This document shows positions 42,336 through 54,009 of a stretch of 60,000 nt of DNA, in pieces. Position numbers and translations under genes: made by a program. The DNA comes from Owenia fusiformis (Eukaryota; Annelida; Polychaeta; Sabellida; Oweniidae). The DNA lies in assembly GCA_903813345.2 (NCBI GenBank), contig CAIIXF020000008.1, positions 941,341 through 1,001,340 on the forward strand. Reading direction: 5' to 3'. Each line of letters begins with the position of its first letter. Within the stretch, counting starts at the first letter, position 1. The notes below the pieces were generated by a model. It searched no databases and was not told where the DNA came from. It worked only from the letters and a program-made list of their open reading frames with translations.

Positions 42336-45300
42336 TTACAATAAATGTTGTGTATCATCATTATTTTGGATTTCAAACGCTTCGATATTGCTTTGCTCAG
42401 CAGTAGGGTCAGAGTCATGTTCCAAGTCGCACATCCTTTCTAGCCTGACGTTCTGATTGATGTTGTGGAAATCATTGATCTCAAAGTCAAGAGCCTCTTT
42501 AAGCCTCAGCCAGAATGCTGGCTTCTGTGATGAATCTTTAGGCCATCGAAGATAAGTCTTCTGACCTAGATAGCTCTTCAAGCTAGGTGAAATCTGATCT
42601 TTATTTAAATCGTCAATGTCATGAAGTAAAATCATAACCATTGTGTCATAGGTGGCATCCAGGCGTTTATTCTTTGACAGCTCAAATTCAAATTTGCACC
42701 AATTACTTGCCAGATAGTTGTTAGACAAGATGATAATAACCTTATGACTTGCTTCCACGAAATGTATGATATTATCCATCACAAAATCACCTGGGATGAA
42801 ATCTCTCTGGTGGATTGCAAGGTTCAATCCAAACTCTCTCTCCATTTTGAAATGAATTTGTTCAATGATAGAGACATCATCTAAGCTACTATATGATACA
42901 AAGCCATGATATGTGAATGACAAAGCTTCCTCAGATCGTTTTTTAGTAAGAAGCCTTCTTGTCATTTGTCTACTTAGCAGCCAAAAATATTCAAGCCTGT
43001 GGCGTTTATAGTAAGCAATTCCACAGATAATTGCAAAGAAAATAAAAGTTCCACTCACAGAAGATACAGACGTAATGAGTGTCATTTTACACATAAGTTC
43101 CATCTCATCAATGAACATTTCATGAATGAGGTGATATTGTGTGCCTTGCAGACATTTGTATGATTCATAATTGTTGAAAACAACACGGGTTGTTTTCATC
43201 CACTTAATGAACTCTAATTGTGTGCAACCACACACCAAAGGATTACCTTCTAAATCAACTACTAATTCACCATTATGCATAGCAATTGAATCTAACTGTG
43301 ACATCACAGAAAGGGGGAAATAACTGATCAAGTTTGCTGCTAAGTTTAGGAGAGTAAGATTCATATTATTACTGAGATCAAAATCGATTTGGTTGATAGC
43401 ATTTTGACTTAAATTAATGTATTTAATATTTGTCATGTCTTGAAATGTTTGTTTAGGCAATTTTGTCAATTTTGTCTTCGCCAAATCAATGGAAATCATT
43501 TCTGAACAGTTCTGAAAGACAACTGATGATTTATTAGTTTTTCCAATTGTAGGTCTAAGGTCAAGATTTCCGAGAAGTAACGTTTGTATTTTTGGCCAGT
43601 GCTTGCAGTTAAAGGCTTCAATATTGAGTATTGTTGTATTTGTGTTCTGTAGACTTAAATACATTATGTCCTTTAATCCTTCCAGTTGCCCCCATCCCCC
43701 GATAGAAGTGCCTGTGAAATCTATTACTTTGATGCGATTAGGCTGACAAAAGGAATAGCTGTACTTGCATATGGAATATTGAATGTCAAACATGGTATTA
43801 GTCACATACAATTCTTCAAGATTTAAAGGAGAAGGGAGACAGTGACAATTTGCAACTGTCCTTGCTGGCCAATGTTTGGGTAAATGAGCATTACTACCAA
43901 TATCAAAAACTTTCAGATTATAGAGGAACAGCCAATTCATCTCGAAGTATGTGAATTGAAGTAAGTGCATGATGTCATTTCTTTTTAAAGAAAGGTATTC
44001 TACTGATGATAACAAAATACCAAAGTCCTTTTCAATCACAGTTATATGGTTTCCATCTAGTTTTAATACTTTGACCTGCAATTTCTTGAAGACTTTCATT
44101 TCTTTTCTTTTAAGAGTATAACTTCGAATTTCATGATTATTACTGTCTACATTATTAGTGAATGATAAATCTAAATAATCGAGAGTACAATTTGAACAAT
44201 GCCTTTTCCAGGTGTATAACCTATGTACCATTCTATCCAATCCAACGCGACCATTCCCTCTAAAATCTAAATATTTTAAACGTTTCAGCGGAGTCAGTCC
44301 ATGAAATGCAAAGTTTGTGAAGAGCGTAGATTTCTCAATAAAATCTAAATACTGTACCCACTTCGCAGGTGATTTCTTTAAATATGCCAGCTGATCAAGT
44401 CCGTCAAATGAATGATTTGTAATCTTTGTGATATGATTTTCACTTATATCCAGATATATTAAATTTTGGTACCTGTAAAAATAAAAAATAAAAACATCTA
44501 GACTAGTATCATCGAATAGAAAATGTTGTAACACAACTTTTTCAAGTCCTTTGAATTGTGTATTTTTATTGATACATATCAGGTTGTATTTCAAATAGTA
44601 TGACCTACAGTGATTTATTTGCCATATATGCTTTTATGGAATGACATTTTCATTTGTGTCAATTTGGCTTGCTTCCTTTAGTTAATATGACAAAACTTAT
44701 TTCTTGACTTGCATATTTGAAAATAATTTGTCACGAAAACATGCCTCGACAAAATGAAGGTGAAATCTAAGAATACTACAACTGTGTCTCAAATTGAACA
44801 AAATAAAATCAATAAAAATGCCATAATACAGAGAAATGTATTCCAAAATCAAATAAACTAGGCAGCATTGGAGTAACATATATATATTATTCATCAAAAT
44901 GATCGGAATCATTCATTATACGCTGGTAGACATCACATTTGTGGTTCCAGTGTTACCAGCTCCAAGGAACAAACACAGAAATATTTATCCTATGATCATA
45001 ATAAGATACTACAAAAATAGGTTTGCAATAAAAAAAATATATAAAAATGAGGAAAGTAATTAGCCACTTTATTCACGAGGTGTTAATGTATAAATTGGTA
45101 ATGAGCATGGTGTTTTACCAATAAATATCATGCAATAAAACAATTGATTTCAATCAGGGGGTAGACACAGGCTAGTAACGAAAGATTTGTCCGCTGTGAC
45201 GGAGCATGTTATTTTTTATAAAAACACTAAGAAAACCACACAATTTATTCATATGTTTCGTTATACCAAAATGAACGATTTCTTGTTTAACTTTTTAATG

Positions 45301-46473
45301 GAACGATATAATGACACGATAAAATTTACATATGTTTTCAGCATAACTATGAAGGTATTAATGTGATGTTGATGCATTGGTTATTTTGAATTATTTTATA
45401 AGAAATAATGTTTAATTTGTTTGTCCGCTATGACGGAGCAGTTGCAAATGTGAACTGTGAAACTGCTCCGTCACAGCGGACAAAAATGTAAACATTATTT
45501 TTTATAAAATATTCAAAAAGACCCAATACATCAATATCTCATATACACGAATCGAGTCAGATTTCTTTTTATTTACCATTTTATTGACAAGATACAGCTT
45601 CCAGTCGGGAAATTTTAGCTTTGAAATGGTCGAAAATAGAAAAATGACGTTAACCTGTTAATGTGAATTGTTTATATTAATTATATGTAATGTTTAAATC
45701 TTCACCTATGTGGAGGAAATAAAGGCACTGAACATCCGGTATTAACAGGCTTGCGTCCAGCACATTTTTATATCTTGTCAATGAAGTGGTAAATAAAAAG
45801 AAATATAACTCGATTCGTGTATTTCCTGAAAAAAATCAAAATATTTCTTTGCTTAACCCCACATTACAGAAAAACTAGATGGATAGCTGTCATTTTGTAA
45901 AAATTGGATGTTCCCCAATGTACTGGGAATCTGATGAGCCTGTTTTTAGGTAAGGACACACTGTAAAACGATCACAGGCTACCGAGTAAAGTTACACCTA
46001 CCTCTCTCTGGATCAAAAATGGAAGTCTGCGTCCAGTATTTCCAGTTGTACCAGACTAAAATACTGGACGCGTTTCTATCTCCTGTCAATATAGAATTCA
46101 TCTTTTCAAATAGAACTCTGTAGAATTCTTGATATTTCTGCAGCTTTTATACCTTTGTTTTTTTGGATAATACGTACCTTCTGAATGCTCCATCTTGTAT
46201 ATGCAACGGGCCCTTTTTTGTAGTGCCCAACTCGAGGTATTGCAAAGTCTTGGGGAAGGTCTGTGGAATTGTTGTAACATTCAGCCCTCTGCAAATGTAT
46301 CGCAAATTGCTGCAGACACTGCATCCCACCTTGCATTTTGCATTGAGCACTTCCATTGTAAAGTCAATAGATGGCTGATCAGGGTATTCATATCTGGCGA
46401 AAGCTAGTGATATCACCGTTCCTAGTATCACCACCAGGTAGGTGCAAGTAGCAATGTACTTCAACGTTATCAT
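42336..46473 (-). CDS. Toll-like receptor, two exons, 810 aa
   Basis: Exon 1 is 46178-46473 and exon 2 is 42336-44472. The 1.7-kb GT-AG intron is phase 2 and the join keeps the LRR (GAFRRYQNLIYLDISENHI). Signal peptide MITLKYIATCTYLVVILG..; N-terminal Cys cluster CKVGCSVCSNLRYIC; then many leucine-rich repeats. A single C-terminal LRR cap (NPLVCGCTQLEFIKW...YKC) precedes a transmembrane helix (about 564-587). The cytoplasmic TIR domain starts near 620: box 1 YHGFVSYS, box 2 RDFIPGD (Pro of the BB loop kept), box 3 FW near 752. A ~50-residue acidic tail follows. With one C-terminal Cys cluster it is a single-cluster (vertebrate-like) TLR. Role: membrane pattern receptor signalling by TIR adaptors (known for the family). 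A 5' UTR exon probably begins at 46496 after TATTTTGCAG. The intron holds two MITEs. Confidence 0.95.
45166..45545. mobile_element. CACAGG-family MITE, copy 3, truncated
   Basis: Starts CACAGGCTAGTAACGAAAG and matches copies 1 and 2 up to the central TTTGTCCGCTGTGACGG pair and beyond. It is cut off where the TA-flanked MITE at 45546 has inserted. In the TLR intron. Confidence 0.75.
45546..45819. mobile_element. TA-flanked MITE, 274 bp
   Basis: TA at 45544-45545 and 45820-45821. Inverted ends CACGAATCGAGT...ACTCGATTCGTG, with further pairing through TTTCTTTTTATTTACCA and CTTGTCAATAAAATGG-type sequence. In the TLR intron. Confidence 0.8.
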
Positions 46474-46496
46474 AATCACTGGCTTTCTACCAAGAT

Positions 46497-47810
46497 CTGC
46501 AAAATATACGTTTCTCAGATTAAACATTGCTAGAAATTTTTCATGTCTCCCAATAATAATTATTTCAAAATGTGTAAGTGAGATTCTGAACACACCTTAA
46601 CTGGTCTCCAGTCACATTAAAGAGTGGCAGGATATTTGAAGAGTAGTCGAGGATTCGTCTCTTTTAAAAGATTAACTTTGAGAATTTTAATAAAAACGAT
46701 AACAAATCTAAAATAACATATTAGATTTTTAAGCAAATATGCATCCCACGCATAGCAACTCATTAGCTTTCATTTGTTGTTTTTCATTAGAGTTTTTTAA
46801 TGAAAAGAACTATTTCTTCTGTGCATTGTTTATTTACTACAAATGGTTATCATTGATCAAAAACAATACATGAACTAACTTACATATATTTTCAGGTTTG
46901 CAATAGATTCGTTCTGCGGTCTGAAGACGTTATGCAGTATGCCACCAAAACGTTACATTTCTTTATTAAGGAAACTAGAGTGAATAATTCAAAAACACTT
47001 CCGTGAATGAGCTAAAATTATTTTCATTGGATGTAAATATGCATTTAAGATTTAATAAAAAGTCGTGAGCCAATTGCAAAACGTGAATGTTTAATTGTTT
47101 TGGATAATATTCAAAAGCTATAAGTGAAGGTCATAAAGGTCCCATTAAGTCAAAGCTAACTTCTTAAAGGGTCTTATTTCACTTCCTATAGCTTCCTAGA
47201 GCTTCCCTTTGTGTACAACTGGACAAACTAACACAAAATAAAGCCAAAAAGCAAACGTTTGGTTGCTTAGACTCATTTAGATTTGATTGCGACTGTAGGA
47301 CATGATAAGTTTATTGTATTGTTGGTGAAAATGTTCAAATTACAAGTAGAAATATCTTAAGTAGAATTATTTTAATGTAGATAATTTACAACTTGTATTC
47401 ATCAGATCATGTCCCTTATTGTAATGAATTACAAATATGGACATATAAAACGTGTAGATGCATTTCTAGCAACTGTAATACACATTTGTAATCAATCTCA
47501 ATGCCAAAAAATAAGATTTAGGAAAAATTAATGGAAAAGGCAGAAAATAAAAACAAAAATACATTTCCTTCTTAGAGATATGATCTTCTAATATTAGTTA
47601 CATAAACATAGAGATGGATGGGGTCTAATGCTTCTTATATTTTGTTTATTCATATATCAGTATTCTGGCTCAAGAAACAGTTGCTAGAACTAGTATGAAC
47701 TTTTCTAAAAGCTGAAAGAGATCAAATATTATAAGCTTGTGCCGTTTTAACTATATATTCCCTTTGCGTATTTTCGACTTCGCTTCTTAAAAGAGAGCTT
47801 CGTCAGTAGG
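46497..47810. other. TLR upstream region, gene-free
   Basis: It would hold the first (non-coding) exon and promoter of the TLR gene. A minus-strand frame runs on to 46593 without an ATG. No TATA box or repeat is convincing. Confidence 0.5.
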
Positions 47811-47813
47811 ACG

Positions 47814-50800
47814 ACACATTGAAAAAACCCATTGTTGTTTACCAAACTTTATATCAAAGTGGTGTAGCGATATATGACGTCATCGCACTACTTGTTTCTG
47901 GTCCGTTGGCTACCATCTTTATGAGGTCCGATGAAACGGGAAACATTTAAACATTTGAAAATGAAAGTGACGGATAGAATTCTACTGATCTCTTCTTTCC
48001 AACTATCTCATTTTAATATTAGAAAAATGCACATAAATGGGAGTAAAATGCAATCAAACACGTGAGACTTTCACTCATTTTGTACCCTATATTCGTGCGA
48101 AATTAACATTGATTAAACATAATTTTTTTAAATATCTGAATCGCTTAAAAGTTAAAGTAAATACGATATTCTATAAGAACCAAATATCAATCAGTTCCGA
48201 TAAAATGCCTTCATTTGTTACATTTTCTACGAAAACGGCTGGGCATAATTTCGGTAGAAATGTGTATTTTACGACGTATATGCATGGTTGAATCCAAAAA
48301 GTAGCGTCATTCAGGAAATTATCATGTGTGCGTAAAATCATGTGGATATTTCATTTTGAGTAACTGAATTATCAAATTGATATATATATTGTCTTTGGAA
48401 CATCACCTTTACACAGAATTATTTTCATAATGATTGCTCGATTTGTTCCATGATGAAATGCAATTTTAGACCTGGAGCTGACTCGTATCAAAAAGTATTT
48501 AGCAATGAGCTCAGGCTCATTGATTTTAAAGATAGGTAAAATGAACGAAAAGGGAAAAGGTTATGTGTGCCTAAAAGCATGTGGATATTTAACTTTCAAT
48601 AGATGAATTACAATTTTGATGTTTAAACATTATAATCTGAAGAACATCACCTTTACACATAATTATTTTTATGATAATTGTTCGATTTCTTTCATGATAA
48701 ACTGCAATTTTAGACCTGACACATATTAAAGAAGTATCGGACAATGTATTTAGGCCCACTGATTTTTAGGATAGATAAAATGAGCAAAAGAAAAGGTCAC
48801 GTGTGCGCAAAAGCGTGTCAGTATTTGGATTTGAAGAATTGAATTAAAGTTTTGACATTAATATTATTTGTGAAGCATCACCTTAACATAGAATTATTTT
48901 TATAATTTTTGCTTGATTCCTTCCACGAGAAAATGCAATTATAGACCTGGCACGCGTATCAAAGAAGTATTTGGCAATTGCGTCCAGTCTCATTGGTTTT
49001 CAAGGTAAATGAAATAAGCAAAACTGGAAAAGGTCATGTGTGCGTAAATGCGTGCCAGTATTTAATTTTGAAGAAATGAATTAATTTTTTGACATTAGTA
49101 TTATTTGTAAAGCATCACCTCTACGCAGAATTATTTTTATAATTTTTGCTTGGTTCCTTCCATGAGAAAATGCAATTATAGACCTGGTACACGTATCAAG
49201 GTTGTATTTAGAAATTGCGTTCGGTCTCCTTGGTTTTCAAGGTAAATGAAATAAGCAAAACTGGAAAAGGTCATGTGTGCGTAAATGCGTGTCAGTATTT
49301 AATTTTGAATAAATGAATTAATTTTTTGACATTAATATTATTTGTGAAGCATCACCTTAACATAGAATTATTTTTATAATTTTTGCTTGATTCCTTCCAT
49401 GAGAAAATGCAATTATAGACCTGGCAGGCGTATCAAAGAAGTATTTGGCAATTGCGTCCAGTCTCATTGGTTTTCAAGGTAAATGAAAAAAACTGGAAAA
49501 GGTCATGTGTGCGTAAATGCGTGTCAGTATTTAATTTTGAAGAAATGAATCAATTTTTTGACATTAGTATTATTTGTAAAGCATCACCTCTACGCAGAAT
49601 TATTTTTATAATTTTCGCTTGGTTCCTTCCATGAGAAAATGCAATTATAGACCTGGTACACGTATCAAGGTTGTATTTAGAAATTGCGTTCGGTCTCCTT
49701 GGTTTTCAAGGTAAATTAAATGAGCAAAACTGGAAAAGGTCATGTGTGCTTAAAAGCGTGTGAGTATTTAATTTTTGATAAATTATTTGACATTTTTAAC
49801 ATTCATTATATCTATGGGGAATCATCTTTACACAGAATTATTTTTTGATTCAAATTTAGTTCCTTCTATTAGAAAGGCATGGCTAAGATTGGTTCTTATG
49901 TACAACTGTAATGAGATTTTTATTATGTTTGAATCGCACAAAAAGAGATAATGTCACATGTGCGTGAATGCATGTCAATATCTTATTTTAAAAACTGAAT
50001 TATGATTTTGACATTTTCATAAGCTTTAAACCATTGCCTTTCCACATATTTATTTATTTTAACATGAGAACTTTAAACACGTTCATAACTGAACGGTCAA
50101 TGTGAGTTGAATTAAAATAAAAATATCAATTATCTGCGCATTTTCGTTATATTACGTCACACGGGATTTCGTGCTTTAAGTTGGCTGAAAGTGGAAATGG
50201 CACGTGTGCGAAAACGTTTGATATCATTTCATCTTTCAAAACACATTTTTATTTTTTACATATCTATGATCTATGATATATAGCCTATGTAAAGAATTAT
50301 TTTCAAATTAATTGCTAGGTTAATTCAATAAGCAATTCTGAGGTATATTTGAACTTTAATTCCATAGCAGATGTAATTCGGACAAAAGTTTTAAATTCAA
50401 GAAGAGATTAAATCAATCAAAATAAATCTTATAATTCAAACAAGTCGACAATACTTGGTTCAGTTCTTTCATTTTCAATCATACCACGGTCATAGATTAA
50501 CATAAGTGACCGTTCGAAAACATACCATTTTTGTAGAAAATGAGAGAAAATCGCGTTATAACATGTATCTAGTAATTGCCAAGTTTACGTCTTAAGTTTG
50601 ATGTGGTAAACAGCATATATTCTTCATTAAGTCACACATATAAGTTAAGGGAAGCCAAGATCATTTTAAAAATGAAACATTTGAATAGATATTTTTAACA
50701 TTGAAATACTTTTAGAAAGTAAGCTTATACTAGTAGATTGGCTAGAACTAGCTGTTTGGAATTCATCAACAATTCTCCACAGGATCATTTCGTAGTACAA

Positions 50801-51716
50801 ATGCAGGTCATTCAAAGGAAATATGGGTTTCAACATCCCAGTCTATGAATATTGATCTTTTTCAGACAGCAAAGGTAAGTTTAAAACAGAAATACTTCTT
50901 ACGAATCAAAATTACATTTTAAACTTAGAATTGTGATCTACGATCTTATGGGTATGTCACAAATTTGATTAGATACATTCACTCAGCAGGCCGTTAAACA
51001 TGTTATTAACTTTACAAGGGTAACTATAGGTAACTTCGATTTTATTATGTTCAAGTTCAAGCTCTGTAGTCTCGAGAGTCAAACGATTATCATAGTTTAT
51101 TTGGCCTGCTTTTAGAATTGGGAAAACAAAGGCAAGGTTTATGTTTTATGAACATTCCGATTTGATAGCAAACTTTATTTTTGAGTGTATTAAATCAAAT
51201 AAAGCTTATTGCGCCGGGACCTGTACGTTCGCCCAATTAAAGGCAAATGTGCCGTCAATTAAAGAAACATGCACAGAGGTACACCGTTTTTGGAAAACAT
51301 AACACTGATAATAAAAATTCATCAATTGTTATGAAATTTGCACCATCATTAAAAGGAATCTCGAATTTCATGATGACAAAATATCGGATAAATATGACAA
51401 GAAATAAAAATTTGTTACATTTTTTACCGAAAAGTTGTAAAATAAAAATAAACTAAAAAAATAATATTTTCACGACAAAAAATAAATAGTTCAACTGTAT
51501 TGATTATACATGACGTTTTCAAAGAGTAGAGAGCTAGATTCAAAGCACCATTCCTGCAAGTTTCAAATGAAAATATTAAAAAACGCGCGCATATGAGAAC
51601 CGCAACTTTCTATGTCTGCACTGACAAAAACTTGAAATCCCCGCTGTAAAGATATAGTCCCACGCGGATGTGCACGTCATAAAACTGATGGGTTAAGGCA
51701 ATGTGTCTTCCTACTG
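47814..51716 (+). mobile_element. Repeat-carrying DNA transposon, copy 2 (3903 bp)
   Basis: Flanked by the 3-bp duplication CGT (47811-47813, 51717-51719). Ends CAGTAGGACGACACATTG and CAATGTGTCTTCCTACTG. Same orientation as copy 1 at 19893 and similar along its full length, apart from two extra tandem units. Conserved short open frames in both copies show mostly amino-acid-changing differences, so they are not genes. No transposase. Confidence 0.85.
48310..49990 (+). repeat. ~235-bp tandem repeats inside transposon copy 2
   Basis: Boxes near 48319, 48560, 48797, 49032, 49271, 49503, 49738 and 49960: eight units. Units 4-7 alternate in two closely similar types, pointing to a recent duplication of a two-unit block (about 470 bp). 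This equals the size difference from copy 1. Confidence 0.8.
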
Positions 51717-51719
51717 CGT

Positions 51720-53495
51720 CGTAGTTTATAACTAGATTCTGCGCCCAGGGTATTTCAACAATAGTTTCCAACTAGACGACGTTCAACACTCTTCGTCATA
51801 ACTGGCATCCTGGTGATTGAGAAATATCAGGATTCTTTAAAGCAAATATTTTTCATTTCACTTTTGATCAAATATTCAACCTATCAATTTTGAGATTCAA
51901 AACAAAGTTTTATTAGCTCAGTCTGATTGATTGCATTTCCAAAGTCTATATTTAGAACATTTCAATGCTTTTTATTGTTTGTGAACATTTTTGGTAGCTA
52001 CTCAACTACATCATTGTCAATTGACAAAGAGTCATTAAAAATACTCTTTATGTATACCTTAGAGTCAGATTACGGAAGAATCATTTGAGGCCTGAAAAAC
52101 TTTTAAACCAGGAGTCATATGGGAGTTTTCTCTATTGATTTTGAACAAAAATAAATTATCGACATATACAATTCAATTCATATAAATCCTATCGACAGAG
52201 GTTTTATGGCAAATGGTCCAAAGGTGGATTTCGCGAGACAGATAGACAAATCAATGTTAATTAAATGGCTGAAAATAAAAAAAAAATGATATAATTTTTT
52301 GCTGATTTTTTGTAACAAAATTATTTCATACAACTACTCTTTACAGTGACATGGCTTTTTACAATGCAGGACACCTGAAATTATTTGTAAAGCTAGGAAA
52401 TGGGCCAAAAGTGATTTTGATAATAGGCGAGCTTTTTTTAACCAGGAGTCATAGGGTGGTTTTCTATATTGATGTTGGACAAAAAGACAGAGGTTTTAAA
52501 ACGGGCCAATTGTTGACAGACAGACGGACGGACGGACGTCATTTGTTATTGCTGCATTAGTTTCTTCATTCATTGTCTTCTTTCTTTGTCTTCTTTCTTT
52601 GTCTTGATTTGATTGTGATGTTGGTTATCTTTCTTCAGGGTCCACAGACTTGAGACTGCGCGTAGGTGGGTTAAACGTTTTGATCCGGCCGGAAAACTCT
52701 CCCCTTCCCCTTACTGATGTTCTTGTGTTGATCTGTCTTTTTAGTTTACCCTCTTTGCGGAGAATATACTGTTTCATATACGTTTGTTTATGTTCTCTTT
52801 TCTCATTAATTTTCCAGTGCTTCATGACGGACGGACATACAGACATACGGACAAGAATGATTGCAATAGCTCACCAGGTGAGCTATAAATTGAAGTCAGT
52901 CTCAAAAGTATTTGTTAATTTGTCGTAAGTTTTAAAACTTGTTACAGACGCTTACCGCCGGAGGTCAGACGCCAACTGCCACACGCCAACCGCCGTCCCC
53001 CAAAACGTTGGAGACCATAACAATGTGTCTTTTGGTGTTGCACGAGCGACATCTTTAATCCTTTCCTGAAGATAAATAAAAGAATGTCACGAGCGAGATT
53101 CATTCATCAGTTCATTCACCAAAGGAAATACCGTGCATGTAGTATTATTGACCCATGGAATAAAGCTCCATGTAAGCGAAAATCATTTTATAACTTCATT
53201 GATATGGAAGTTATAGAAATTTTTTTCCAGGGTGCTATTTCAAAAAAATATTGCTAAATTGACTATTGTAGACTTCGTTTTGTTTCAGAAGGTTTCTTTA
53301 ACTTTATTCCCTTGTTTTTCAACCGCCTACTGGAAACTTAACAAATCGTTTGATTGAATAGAAGGATTAAATCTATTACTAGAAACCTATCTCAATTGAG
53401 TACCTTAAATGGACAAAACAAACTTATATTCATATCACTCACTACAGAACAAATAAACAAGTTTCTTCAACAATCACATTATTTATTGATAATCC
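51720..53495. other. Gene-free region with repeat remnants
   Basis: Two related segments, 52105-52215 and 52435-52515, share ACCAGGAGTCAT, TTTTCT(C)TATTGAT and GACAGAGGTTTTA, followed by a (GGAC)n run near 52518-52540. Another (GGAC)n with CACCAGGTGAGCTATAAA follows at 52825-52890. These look like ends of a dispersed SINE/LINE family common in invertebrates. No gene supported. Confidence 0.5.
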
Positions 53496-54009
53496 GCTGT
53501 TCAAGAGCCAAAGTGTTCTATGTCACTTTTTGGCCAAAATGAGATAAATGTGGATTCCCCCTAATTTGACGATGTTCTTTCCATCTAGCATGGTCTCAAG
53601 TGTGAAATATAGCTGTAAACATGTGATTTTCAGTATTCAATTGTTCTATGTCTGGAAAAACAGTTATCCCAAATGAATTAAATCATCCTATGTCAAGATT
53701 TGTTCTATCTCATCCAGCAAAAGGGGGGGGGGTAGCAGAGAAAACAAACAAAATTAAAAAAGAGAGTGTAGAAAGATGAGTGATTTAACAGAACTAAACG
53801 TACCACACAGAGATTTTGATCTTAAAACATAGAATGACATCTACAAGAAGAATTAACTTGTAATTTACTTAATTTTTTATAATGAAAGGACCCACGGCCC
53901 TGTGCTCACACAGTTTGGAACCTTCAGAGGAATGTATATCCTGACTTTCAAACCAAAATATTGATTTGGATTTGTAGTCTCGAACTTTGAGAAACTTAGA
54001 TATAGTCCA

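Noticed and set aside
52650-52928. 92-codon frame with signal-like hydrophobic stretch
   Set aside because: Crosses a (GGAC)n repeat and dispersed repeat ends; no domain.
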